From contig JAUYAK010000072.1 of assembly GCA_030693515.1 (NCBI GenBank), positions 1 to 64,000 of the forward strand: a DNA stretch of 64,000 nucleotides, given 5' to 3'. Shown here one piece after another: positions 49,689 to 57,743 of this stretch (within the stretch, counting starts at the first letter, position 1; the number at the start of each line of letters is the position of its first letter). Source of the DNA: Opitutaceae bacterium. Its GTDB lineage: Bacteria; Verrucomicrobiota; Verrucomicrobiia; Opitutales; Opitutaceae. The position numbers were made by a program, and so were the translations under genes. The notes under the pieces were generated by a model, which worked only from the letters and a program-made list of their open reading frames with translations, was not told the origin of the DNA and made no database searches.

Positions 49689-50723
49689 ATGGCTGCCTCC
49701 ACCCCAACCCTACGTTCGCTGGCCAAGGAACTGGGGCTTTCACGCACCACCGTGTCCGACGCCCTCCGCGGCTCGCCGCGGGTAGACCCAACGACCGCAC
49801 AGCGCGTGAAAGATGCCGCCGCCGCCGCCGGCTATCGGCGCAATCCGCTCGCCGGTGCACTCATGTCCGAGCTGAGGCGCTCGCGGGGCACGGCGTTTCG
49901 GGGCGTGATCGCGGTGGTGGACTGCGAGGAGCCGGAGCGGCCCAAAGTCGCCCAGCGCTTTCACAGCGAGCTGTATGCCGGTGCAGGGGCGAAGGCGGAA
50001 GACCTCGGGTTCATGGTCGAACGTTTCCCGGTGGGCCCCACGGGCGTGACGGTGTCGCGACTCGGGTCGATTTTGGAGTCCCGCGGCATCCTCGGGCTCA
50101 TGCTGCTCCCCACGTGGGGCGAACCGGACCTCTCGGCGCTGGACTGGACGCGTTTCTCGGGCGTCTACACCGACTACCGCATCGAGCATCCGGCGCTGCA
50201 CTCAGTCTGCTCCGATCACTACCGTTCCATGCTCGCGACACTGCGGCATCTGCACGCCTTGGGCTACCGGCGACCCGGGCTGCAACTCCAGCGCCGCCAC
50301 GACGAACGGCTGGAATTCCGCTGGGCCGCGGCCTTCCGCGCGTTTCAGGAGCACGCGCTCGGCCTGGAGATCGTGCCGCCGTTGATCGTGGATGCGTTTT
50401 CACAGCGCGAGTTCGCGAAATGGTTTCGCCGCCATAAGCCCGACGTAGTGCTCAGCCACAGCACGGAAGCGCTCGACTGGATGGAAGGCTGCGGCGCGCA
50501 GGTGCCGAAAACACACGGTTTCGTCTGCCTGAACCTCCTCAGCCGCACGCGCCCCTGCGCAGGCCTCGATCTCCAGCCCCGCACCATCGGTGCCCGAGGG
50601 ATGGAATTGCTCATCGCCCAGCTGCAGCGCAATGAAACAGGCATCCCCGAATGGCCCTCGACCATGACGATTCCCGCCAAGTGGGTGGACGGGCCCACGC
50701 TCCGCGAAGCTGCGCCCGCCTGA
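49689..50723 (+). CDS. LacI-family transcriptional regulator
   Basis: A 344-residue regulator. The HTH and hinge occupy residues 6-60: TLRSLAKELGLSRTTVSDALRGSPRVDPTTAQRV, then AAAAGYRRNPLAGALMSELRR. The rest is a periplasmic-binding-like effector domain (GILGLMLLPTWG, RRPGLQLQRRHDERLEFRW). It is divergent from the symporter gene and probably controls it in response to a sugar. The effector domain is more divergent than usual, so the ligand cannot be guessed. Confidence 0.9.
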   Translation: MAASTPTLRSLAKELGLSRTTVSDALRGSPRVDPTTAQRVKDAAAAAGYRRNPLAGALMSELRRSRGTAFRGVIAVVDCEEPERPKVAQRFHSELYAGAGAKAEDLGFMVERFPVGPTGVTVSRLGSILESRGILGLMLLPTWGEPDLSALDWTRFSGVYTDYRIEHPALHSVCSDHYRSMLATLRHLHALGYRRPGLQLQRRHDERLEFRWAAAFRAFQEHALGLEIVPPLIVDAFSQREFAKWFRRHKPDVVLSHSTEALDWMEGCGAQVPKTHGFVCLNLLSRTRPCAGLDLQPRTIGARGMELLIAQLQRNETGIPEWPSTMTIPAKWVDGPTLREAAPA

Positions 50724-50727
50724 GAGG

Positions 50728-50748
50728 CGCGGGCGCACGAAGCCCGCG
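50728..50748. terminator. Hairpin between convergent lacI-type and cytochrome genes
   Basis: CGCGGGC (50728-50734), a seven-base loop and GCCCGCG (50742-50748) form a perfect stem in the 30-base gap between the two stops. There is no T-run, so it would rely on pausing or Rho. It may serve both directions and marks the end of the respiratory operon. Confidence 0.5.
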
Positions 50749-50753
50749 ACCAC

Positions 50754-51416
50754 TTACGGCAGCTTCTCGAGATCGGCTGCGGTCCAAGCCGCGCTGCGCG
50801 CGCCTTCTTTGGTCCGGACCGCCGTCACCTTGTCCACCGCGATCGGTCCCGCTTTATTCCCCCACTCCTGGCGGATGTAGGTGAGGACGGCGGCGATCTT
50901 GTCGTCGGACCAGTTGAAACCAGAGCCTTGGCCAAAGCCGGGCATCGCTGAGTTGTAATCAGCCCCCGCAACCTTGATCGGACCCTGCAAGCCATGGAGC
51001 GCGATGCGGATGAGGCGCTCCTCGGAACCGGTGACCCACTCGGAATTGGCCAGCGGAGGAAACGCACCAGGCAAGCCCGCGCCGTTCGGCTGATGGCAAG
51101 TGATGCAACCTCCGGGGATCGCATAGAGCTTCTTGCCGACGGCCACAGGATCGAGCGGGGCCGCCGCCACCACGGCCGTGCCGGTCGAGTATTCGTTGAA
51201 GACGCTGGGGCTGAAATAGCCCGAGAAGCGGCCAAGATAGGTGCCGCCGAAAAAGATCATGCCCGAGAAAATGAACAACAGATTCAGGGGCATCAGACGG
51301 TAGCGGCCCTTTTCGTCGGGCTGCTGGCCGAGGAGCTTGGCGTGAGAAGCCATCAAGGTCTCATCGGAGACGGCCGCGGTGTCGGCCCGCGGATCGGGCT
51401 GGGATGGCGTGCTCAT
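50754..51416 (-). CDS. CcoP-like membrane-anchored monohaem cytochrome c
   Basis: A 220-residue protein. One TM helix (residues 42-60, LMPLNLLFIFSGMIFFGGTYLG) follows a cytoplasmic N-terminus. The cytochrome domain has CITCH (C104, C107, H108) and a Met ligand M158 in NSAMPGFG, so one normal His/Met c-type haem. Classical CcoP has two haems, so this is a shorter form. It is the last gene of the respiratory operon, with ATGA coupling to the CcoO-like gene, and is probably the electron entry or exit of the CcoN-like module. Confidence 0.88.
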   Translation of the reverse strand: MSTPSQPDPRADTAAVSDETLMASHAKLLGQQPDEKGRYRLMPLNLLFIFSGMIFFGGTYLGRFSGYFSPSVFNEYSTGTAVVAAAPLDPVAVGKKLYAIPGGCITCHQPNGAGLPGAFPPLANSEWVTGSEERLIRIALHGLQGPIKVAGADYNSAMPGFGQGSGFNWSDDKIAAVLTYIRQEWGNKAGPIAVDKVTAVRTKEGARSAAWTAADLEKLP

Positions 51417-52036
51417 TTCTTGGCCTCCTCTTTTTTCGCGGGCTCGTAGGGCTTGGCCTCGGGATAATCGTAGCTGGTGTTCAAGCTAAGCAAGTAGGCG
51501 ACGAGGGCGCGGGCGCGCTCGGTAGGCACGGTCTCGTGGCCGGCGGCCTGGCCGGCCACCTTGACGGCGCGCGGCGAGGATTCGCCGGCGATCGCGCGAG
51601 TCTCAAAGAGGAATGAGTAACCGGGATGTGTCGCCGATCCGTGATAGAGCAGACCCAAAAGCGCTTCTTCGCTCTTCTGCCGGGCACCGAGATTGGTGAG
51701 GTCCGGTCCGAGGCGCGAGGCACCGAGCTGCGGCCGGGCTTGGTGGATGTAATCGCGGGCGACACTCTGGCGCTCGCCCCAACCGCGGTCCTTGTCGCTG
51801 CCATAGCCCGGGCGGCGCACCTGCTGCGTGTGGCAGGCGGCGCAGCCGAGATCGGCGTAAACCAGCTGGCCGCGTGCGGCCAGGCCGGAAGTGCGCTGGG
51901 GAAAGGAGCCGCCCTCAGTGTCGTCGTGATACGGCGTGAGGCCGCCGAGCTGGCTGTGCGAACCCAGCACCAAGGCGGAGAACGAAATCAAGATCGCGAG
52001 GAAAACCCCGGTGAAAAGGAAGGGGCCGTTTTTCAT
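51413..52036 (-). CDS. CcoO-like monohaem cytochrome c with altered axial ligand
   Basis: A 207-residue protein with an N-terminal TM anchor (residues 7-26) and a haem site CAACH (C65, C68, H69) followed by TQQVR, as in CcoO (CHSQMIR). SRLGPDLTNLGAR is a second CcoO segment. The sixth haem ligand of CcoO is the Met in KMPSYPW; here the aligned stretch is THPGYSF, with H137 at the Met position. That suggests bis-His ligation and a lowered potential. The gene overlaps its neighbours on both sides by four bases. Confidence 0.85.
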   Translation of the reverse strand: MKNGPFLFTGVFLAILISFSALVLGSHSQLGGLTPYHDDTEGGSFPQRTSGLAARGQLVYADLGCAACHTQQVRRPGYGSDKDRGWGERQSVARDYIHQARPQLGASRLGPDLTNLGARQKSEEALLGLLYHGSATHPGYSFLFETRAIAGESSPRAVKVAGQAAGHETVPTERARALVAYLLSLNTSYDYPEAKPYEPAKKEEAKK

Positions 52037-53457
52037 GACGCGTGCGCCTCCTCAGTCGCGGCCCGGAAGAGCGTGGGCGTGGGCTCCGCGGTCCGGGTCC
52101 ACGGGCAGGCGGAACGGAGGAAATTCACCAGCAGCAGGAGGTTTGCGCTGAGCAGCACGGCCTGCGCGGCGGTGTTAATCAGCAGCGGCGTGCTCATGCG
52201 ACCGAACATGTCGGGAAAACTCACCTTCGGATCGAGCAGGCCCTCACCCTGAGCGCCGCCGGCGATGCCCAGCGCGGCGATGGAAATAACGACCCCTGCA
52301 AGCACCAGCCAGCGGTGACCGCTGATGAGGCTGGCCGAGGCCCACGCGAGCCCGGTCAGCCGGGGCACGGCGAAGTAGATGCCGCCGAAGAAAATCATCG
52401 AAATCGCGCCGTAAAGGCCAAGCTGCTCGATGGCGGCGTTGAACAGCGTGAAGTGCGTGTGCGCCGCGACGCCCCGGAACGAGGCGATGAACTCCGCCAC
52501 ACCGAAGACCAAATAGGCGACAAACCCGAAGCGGATGAAGGCCGCCGTCGTGCCACCCACACCCCAAATCGCCCGCAAATTGAGCAGGATGATCAGGTAG
52601 TGGAAGAGCATCATCGATTGCGCCACCACGGCCATCGTGGGAATCCAGGCCGGCACCGGCCCGCCGACGAGATGGCGTCCACCGCTCCACGAGCCGATGA
52701 AGAGCAGCGTCCAGAAACCGAGCGACGCCCATTCATACACCGGAATGATTCGGCCGCTGATCTTGGGCACGATGTAATAGACCACGGCCAGCGCAAGTGG
52801 CGCGAGCCAGAGCGCCCACACGCCTTGGGCAAACCAAGTCGCCGCGATCGGCTGGACGACGCCGCGGACCGGCATCCAGAGCAGCACCGCCTGGGCCGCG
52901 ATCAAAAGCCAAGGAAAGAGGAAGATAGCCGCCACCGCATACCACTGCGAGGCATACATCGCGTCTTCACGTCGGCCCGACCACGCCAGCACACCGGAGA
53001 CGCCCATGCACGCATAGGCAAACACGAGCAGCGGCTGCACATAACGCGGCATCTGGAGCAGGCCAAACGAGGTCATGTCGCCGATCGCGATGCCGACAAG
53101 ACCGAGCGCGACGCCGGCGTTCCAGAACAAGGATCCCGCCACGACCCAGTTGAGACCGCGCAACGGGCGGCCACCGAGGCGGGCGAGAATCCAGAGCGCC
53201 AGGCCGAGGCCCGCGTTGGCCAGCCAGCCATAGACGAAGGCCGTCTCACGCAGCGCCTGCGCGCGGCCATGCGTCAACTGCGGGCAATCCGCGAGGAACT
53301 GCGGCGCATGCAGCTGGATGGAAGTGAGGAGCGCGAGGACACCGCTGACGACGAGCCACACCAGCCCGGAGCCCAGCAAGAGCAGCAGCGGGCCGCGCGC
53401 TTGGGTGTCGATGGCGGTGACTTCGGCCGTTGTGGCGTGGGTCGGAGGGTTGGGCAT
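52033..53457 (-). CDS. CcoN-like protein lacking most haem and copper ligands
   Basis: A 474-residue protein with about 12 TM helices that aligns with cbb3 oxidase subunit I. The fold landmarks match (LTHGRAQALRETAF, VYYIVPKISGR, FWTLLFIGSWSGGRH, SMIFFGGIYFAVPRL), but metal ligands do not. The helix-II low-spin haem His is R70, the helix-VI copper His of YGHN is Q211, the HH pair is R261-H262, the cross-link Tyr is G256, and helix-X HxH is I343-E344-Q345. Only H262 remains. It should not bind the binuclear centre. It sits between a one-helix protein and the CcoO-like gene, sharing the operon with alternative complex III. Confidence 0.85.
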   Translation of the reverse strand: MPNPPTHATTAEVTAIDTQARGPLLLLLGSGLVWLVVSGVLALLTSIQLHAPQFLADCPQLTHGRAQALRETAFVYGWLANAGLGLALWILARLGGRPLRGLNWVVAGSLFWNAGVALGLVGIAIGDMTSFGLLQMPRYVQPLLVFAYACMGVSGVLAWSGRREDAMYASQWYAVAAIFLFPWLLIAAQAVLLWMPVRGVVQPIAATWFAQGVWALWLAPLALAVVYYIVPKISGRIIPVYEWASLGFWTLLFIGSWSGGRHLVGGPVPAWIPTMAVVAQSMMLFHYLIILLNLRAIWGVGGTTAAFIRFGFVAYLVFGVAEFIASFRGVAAHTHFTLFNAAIEQLGLYGAISMIFFGGIYFAVPRLTGLAWASASLISGHRWLVLAGVVISIAALGIAGGAQGEGLLDPKVSFPDMFGRMSTPLLINTAAQAVLLSANLLLLVNFLRSACPWTRTAEPTPTLFRAATEEAHAS

Positions 53458-53481
53458 CTCTAAAGGTCGGTTGAGGGCGCG

Positions 53482-53814
53482 TTACTTTTTCGCGCCGTAT
53501 TTCTGCGCAGTCAGTTCCATGGCTCGGTCGATGGGCAGCTGCACCACGCCGGCGCCCTGATCGATCCAAGCGTAGCTCGCGGCCTGCGCGGCTTGCTTCG
53601 CCTTGTGCTCCTCAAGGGCCTTGCGCCGGCTGGCGACCGAGGCGCGCCAAGCGAGCTCCTTGGGCAGGTTCTCCGCAACGTCATTCTGCGGCGACACGTT
53701 CGCCGGATGATAGGCCCAGCGCAGCACGAGCAGGAAGAGCGCGAACAGCGCCAAAACGAAGACCAAGGAGAAGAGCGAAACCGGGCGGGCCGGCGTGGCG
53801 GGCGTGTCACTCAT
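53482..53814 (-). CDS. Small one-helix protein of the complex III operon
   Basis: A 110-residue protein. One TM helix (residues 13-32, SLFSLVFVLALFALFLLVLR) is followed by a charged helical region and a C-terminal motif YAWIDQGAGVVQLPIDRAME (81-100). The ATG at 53814 overlaps the actF stop by eight bases, and the CcoN-like start lies 24 bases downstream. I recall similar YxWxD-PIDRAMxL tails in proteins next to respiratory complexes in other phyla, but cannot name a family. It may be a linking subunit between complex III and the CcoN-like module. Confidence 0.75.
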   Translation of the reverse strand: MSDTPATPARPVSLFSLVFVLALFALFLLVLRWAYHPANVSPQNDVAENLPKELAWRASVASRRKALEEHKAKQAAQAASYAWIDQGAGVVQLPIDRAMELTAQKYGAKK

Positions 53815-55084
53815 GGTGCGTGAGGCTTTCGCCAATGCGCGGGTCGCGGATCGGGATGAGTTTCGCGGTCGGCAGACTGCGGAGGTAGGACCAGACGCAG
53901 ACCCCACCGACCCCGACCACGGAGGTCAGAACCCAGAGGAGATTGAGCGTCAGGAAAGGCCGCGCGTCGCCATGTGCATCCTTCAGGATCGGCAGCACGT
54001 TGTAGCAGACGTCGATCAGGATCACGCCGAGGATCCAGAGGGCGGCGGGCTTAATCTTCGAATGGACGACCTTGTGCTTGTAGGAAAGCAGGTAGAGGAA
54101 CGGCACCACGAAGTGACCGAAGAGGATCACGAGGCCGACATACCACCATTGGTTCGTCGAGCCGTCATGGTTCAATTCGCGGAGGTTATACCAGAAGGTC
54201 TCCTCGGGCACGTTGGCGTTCCAAATCAGGAAGTATTGGGAGAACGTGACGTAGGCCCAGAATACCGTGAACGCGAAGCTGAGCATGCCGATCGAGTAGA
54301 AGTGGTTCGTGTTAAGCACGCCCTTGTAGTCGCCGCGGTTCCACAGCCAGATCATGATGAGGATGCCGATGGCGAGTGCGCCGCGCGCACAATTGGCGAA
54401 GAACCACACGCCATACATGGTGGAGAACCAATGGTATTCGAGCGACTTCACCCAGTAGATGGCCGCAGCCGTGAGCGTGAGGGCGCCAATCGGGATGCCG
54501 AAGGCCGCGGTCTTGCGGCTCATGAAGGTCCACTTCAGGTCGCCGTCGGAGTCCTGCGAGAATGATGCTTTGCGCAGCCGGGCCGAGAGCCACATCCAAA
54601 GCAGGAAGAAACCGATCGTGCCGAAGACGAAGGCCCACTTGTTGAGGAAGCCCGCCTTCTTCAGATACAGCGGGTCGTGGCCGACCGTGTGGCCGCCGTG
54701 AATCTCGCCGTCCAGGTTCATCCAAGGCCAGACCAGATCGCCATGGGCGATCCAAGGCGTGATGAGCAGCGGGATGAAAAGGACGAGCAGCCACTTGAAC
54801 GACGCGAGGCCGTGCTCAAACTGGCGGCGGATCACCGTGGACCACGAGGCGTCGAAGATGTGGTGAATCATCACCAGCATCAGCATGCCGATGGCCATCG
54901 CGGACCAGAAGGTGAGGCCGACGAGCCAGGAGGTCGCGACGACCTTGGCGCCCGCGCCGGGGACCAAGAGGCCGATGGCGGTGAGCGCGATGCCCACGAT
55001 GCCCACGGTGAGGGCTTTTTTCGCCGAAGCGTCGCCAGACTCCGCGGGGAGCGCCACGGGGGCGGTTGTAGCTTGGGAAATCAT
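53807..55084 (-). CDS. actF: Alternative complex III subunit ActF
   Basis: A 425-residue membrane protein with about ten TM helices, a homolog of ActC without its full quinone-site set. Landmarks are LTFWSAMAIGMLMLVMIHHIFDASW, a GSFKWLL-like loop, WAFVFGTIGFFLLWMWLSARLRKASFSQD and GHFVVPFLYLLSYKHKVVH. In alternative complex III ActF packs against ActC and contributes to the membrane domain and possibly proton movement. It overlaps actE by four bases and the small protein gene by eight. Confidence 0.92.
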   Translation of the reverse strand: MISQATTAPVALPAESGDASAKKALTVGIVGIALTAIGLLVPGAGAKVVATSWLVGLTFWSAMAIGMLMLVMIHHIFDASWSTVIRRQFEHGLASFKWLLVLFIPLLITPWIAHGDLVWPWMNLDGEIHGGHTVGHDPLYLKKAGFLNKWAFVFGTIGFFLLWMWLSARLRKASFSQDSDGDLKWTFMSRKTAAFGIPIGALTLTAAAIYWVKSLEYHWFSTMYGVWFFANCARGALAIGILIMIWLWNRGDYKGVLNTNHFYSIGMLSFAFTVFWAYVTFSQYFLIWNANVPEETFWYNLRELNHDGSTNQWWYVGLVILFGHFVVPFLYLLSYKHKVVHSKIKPAALWILGVILIDVCYNVLPILKDAHGDARPFLTLNLLWVLTSVVGVGGVCVWSYLRSLPTAKLIPIRDPRIGESLTHHE

Positions 55085-55725
55085 GGGAGGCCGAGGGTTT
55101 GTTTGCCGGCCGCGTCGGTCACATCCGCCGCTGTGCCTTGCTGAGCCCGCTGGAGTGCGCGCAGGTAGGCGACGACGGCCCAGCGGTCTTCGGGCGCAAT
55201 CTTGTCGGCGTAGCCCTGCATGGTGTTTTTGCCGTTGGCGATGGTGTTGTAGATCTCGCCTTCCGGCATCGTGCGGAGGCGCGGATCGTGAAACGTGGGC
55301 GTGGCGCCCATGCCGTAGCGCTTGGTGATGCCGTTGCCGTCGCCGGTCGCACTATGGCAAGGGGCGCAGTAGATTTGGAACTGACCCTGGCCGCGGCGCA
55401 CGAAATCGAGGTCAATCTTGCCGGCGAGCGCAGCCGGGAAGCCGGCCGCAAACGCGCCAGCCGCGGTCTTGCCGAGGTGCAGGTGATCGTCGTCGCGCAG
55501 CATGCCACGCGCGACGGTGTGCGCCGGCGGCATGCGATCAGCACGGCCATCGGCGAAGAAAGCGCTCTCGGACTGCGGGCGCAGCTTCGGCTGGTATTTC
55601 ATGCCCGGGAAGGCCCACTCGGGAAACACATCGAGCGGGGGCGCGGTGAATTTCGTGTCGCGGAATCCGAGCAAGGAAACCGTGAGCACGCAGACGAAGA
55701 AGGTGGCGAGATAGACGTGGCGCAT
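55081..55725 (-). CDS. actE: Alternative complex III subunit ActE, monohaem cytochrome c
   Basis: A 214-residue cytochrome with an N-terminal membrane segment (MRHVYLATFFVCVLTVSLLG; C12 could be lipidated) and one haem site CAPCH (C120, C123, H124), followed by GDGNGITKRYGMGATPTF. Mets near the C-terminal half (NTMQGYADKI) can supply the axial ligand. ActE passes electrons from the ActA/ActB arm towards the terminal acceptor. It starts three bases after actD and overlaps actF. Confidence 0.92.
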   Translation of the reverse strand: MRHVYLATFFVCVLTVSLLGFRDTKFTAPPLDVFPEWAFPGMKYQPKLRPQSESAFFADGRADRMPPAHTVARGMLRDDDHLHLGKTAAGAFAAGFPAALAGKIDLDFVRRGQGQFQIYCAPCHSATGDGNGITKRYGMGATPTFHDPRLRTMPEGEIYNTIANGKNTMQGYADKIAPEDRWAVVAYLRALQRAQQGTAADVTDAAGKQTLGLP

Positions 55726-55728
55726 GGC

Positions 55729-56262
55729 TCAGGGCTCCAGCTCCGTGACGGCGGCGCCGCCGATTTTTTCCAACATCGCCTTGGTGTTGGCCAAGTTGAA
55801 ACGCGGATCGCGCGCCTCGATGACGATGAAGAACGTGTCGTCCATGCCGCGCACGATGTGGTCGTATTTCAGCACAGGGTGGTAGTGGCGCGGCAGGCCG
55901 TTGACGAGGAACATGCCGATGATGGTGGCAAAGGCCGTGAAGAGGATCGTGAGCTCGTAGCTCACCGGAAACGCGAACATCGGGCTGAAGAGCGGCTTGC
56001 CGCCGACGATCAGGGGATAGTCCACCGCACCGGTCCACCAGATCATGGTCATGCCGGTGATGAAACCGGTGATGCCGCCGGCGAGCGAGATGCGCGGCAC
56101 GATCGAGCGCTTCAGGCCCATGGCTTTGTCGAGGCCGTGCACGGGGAAGGGCGTGATGCAATCCCAGTGGCGGTAGCCCGCGTCGCGGACCTGCTCCGCC
56201 GCATGGTAGAGCTCAGGAGCCGTGTTGAAGGTGGCGATGACGCCGTAAGGTTGGACAGCCAT
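55729..56262 (-). CDS. actD: Alternative complex III subunit ActD
   Basis: A 177-residue membrane protein of the DUF3341 type. A soluble N-terminal part (YGVIATFNTAPELYHAAEQVRDAGYRHWDCITPFPVHGLD) precedes two TM helices (LAGGITGFITGMTMIWWTG and VSYELTILFTAFATIIGMFLVNG). A short cytoplasmic tail follows (DTFFIVIEARDPRFN). ActD is a structural subunit of alternative complex III with no cofactor. It lies five bases after actC. Confidence 0.95.
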   Translation of the reverse strand: MAVQPYGVIATFNTAPELYHAAEQVRDAGYRHWDCITPFPVHGLDKAMGLKRSIVPRISLAGGITGFITGMTMIWWTGAVDYPLIVGGKPLFSPMFAFPVSYELTILFTAFATIIGMFLVNGLPRHYHPVLKYDHIVRGMDDTFFIVIEARDPRFNLANTKAMLEKIGGAAVTELEP

Positions 56263-56267
56263 GGCGA

Positions 56268-57707
56268 TCAGTGCTTGCCCTCCGCGCCGTGCCCGCCGTG
56301 GACGTCAGCCTGCGGCGTGACGGCCTTGAGTTCGGCCATCGGCATGATCGGCAGGAAGCGGATGAAGAGGAGGAAGAGGACCGAGAACACGCCGAAGGTC
56401 CCGAAGAACGTGAAGATTTCCACGATGCTCGGCGAGTAGTAGCCCCAGCTCGAGGGCAGGAAGTCGCGGGCGAGCGAGGTCACGATGATCACGAAGCGCT
56501 CGAACCACATGCCCACATTGACGAAGATCGAGAGGATCCAGACCAGTGCGGTGTTGTTGCGGACAGCCTTGAACCAGAAGAACTGCGGCGTGATGACGTT
56601 GCAGCCGATCATGATCCAATAGGCCCAGGCGTAGTGGCCAAACGCGCGGTTGATGAAGGCGAAGCCCTCATACGGGTTGGCACCATACCACGCGATGAAG
56701 AACTCGATGCCGTAAGCGTAGCCGACGATGGTGCCGGTCGCCAACGTGATCTTGCACATGCAGTCGATGTGATACTGCGTGATCAAATCCTGCAGGCCAT
56801 AGACCGCGCGCAGCGGGAGCATGAGCGTAAGCACCATGCCGAAGCCGGAGAAGATGGCGCCCGCCACGAAATACGGAGGGAAGATCGTCGTGTGCCAGCC
56901 CGGGATCAGCGAAACCGCGAAGTCGAACGAGACGATGGTGTGCACCGAGAGCACGAGCGGCGTCGAGATGCCGGCGAGGATCAGGTAGGCCATCTCGTAG
57001 TTGCTCCAGTGGCGGTTGGAACCGCGCCAGCCCATGGCAAACAGGCCGTAGAGGAACGAACGAATCTTGTTGCCGGCGTTGAAGAACCGGTCCCGGAGCA
57101 CCGCGAGGTCGGGAATCAGGCCGATATACCAGAAGAGCACCGAGACCGTGCCGTAGGTCGAGACCGCGAACACGTCCCACTCAAGCGGCGAGCGGAAGTT
57201 CTGCCAGATGACGTTCGAGTTCGGGATCGGGAAGAGATACCACGCATACCACACGCGGCCGACGTGGAAGACCGGGAAGATCGCGGCGCAGACGACCGCG
57301 AAGATCGTCATCGCCTCGGCGGCGCGGTTGATGGATGTGCGCCATTTCTGGCGCAGCAGGCAGAGGATGGCCGAGATGAGCGTGCCGGCATGACCGATGC
57401 CGATCCAGAAGACGAAGTTGACGATGTCCCACGCCCAGTTGACCGGGTTGGCGTGGCCCCAGACCCCGACGCCCGTGATGACGAGGTAGGTGATGCCGGC
57501 GACCGTGAAAGAGGCGACAAAGCAAGCGAGGATGAAGCAGACCCACCACCAGGTGGGAGTCTTGCCCTCGATGATGCCGCAGATCTTCTCGGTGATCCAA
57601 TTGAAGCTGCGGTTATTCTCGACGAGGGTGGCGCGCGGGAGGACCGCGGGCTTCACTTCGCTGAGGATCGCCGGGGCGTCGGCGGCGTGATCGGATGCGT
57701 GGGCCAT
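56268..57707 (-). CDS. actC: Alternative complex III subunit ActC (NrfD-like)
   Basis: A 479-residue protein with ten TM helices of the NrfD/PsrC family, the quinol-binding subunit of alternative complex III. Landmarks are [44 protein letters not shown] (quinol-site region), [22 protein letters not shown] and [17 protein letters not shown]. Quinol oxidised here passes electrons to the iron-sulfur clusters of ActB. It begins 36 bases after actB and ends with a His-rich tail ([12 protein letters not shown]). Confidence 0.95.
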   Translation of the reverse strand: MAHASDHAADAPAILSEVKPAVLPRATLVENNRSFNWITEKICGIIEGKTPTWWWVCFILACFVASFTVAGITYLVITGVGVWGHANPVNWAWDIVNFVFWIGIGHAGTLISAILCLLRQKWRTSINRAAEAMTIFAVVCAAIFPVFHVGRVWYAWYLFPIPNSNVIWQNFRSPLEWDVFAVSTYGTVSVLFWYIGLIPDLAVLRDRFFNAGNKIRSFLYGLFAMGWRGSNRHWSNYEMAYLILAGISTPLVLSVHTIVSFDFAVSLIPGWHTTIFPPYFVAGAIFSGFGMVLTLMLPLRAVYGLQDLITQYHIDCMCKITLATGTIVGYAYGIEFFIAWYGANPYEGFAFINRAFGHYAWAYWIMIGCNVITPQFFWFKAVRNNTALVWILSIFVNVGMWFERFVIIVTSLARDFLPSSWGYYSPSIVEIFTFFGTFGVFSVLFLLFIRFLPIMPMAELKAVTPQADVHGGHGAEGKH

Positions 57708-57743
57708 TAGCGGAGCCCTCCGAGGTTGGATTCAGCGCTCATC

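Noticed and set aside
52033-53457. Active cbb3 oxidase subunit I
   Set aside because: The alignment of TM landmarks is good but the histidines expected for haem and copper are missing at five of six positions, so an oxygen-reducing function is not supported.
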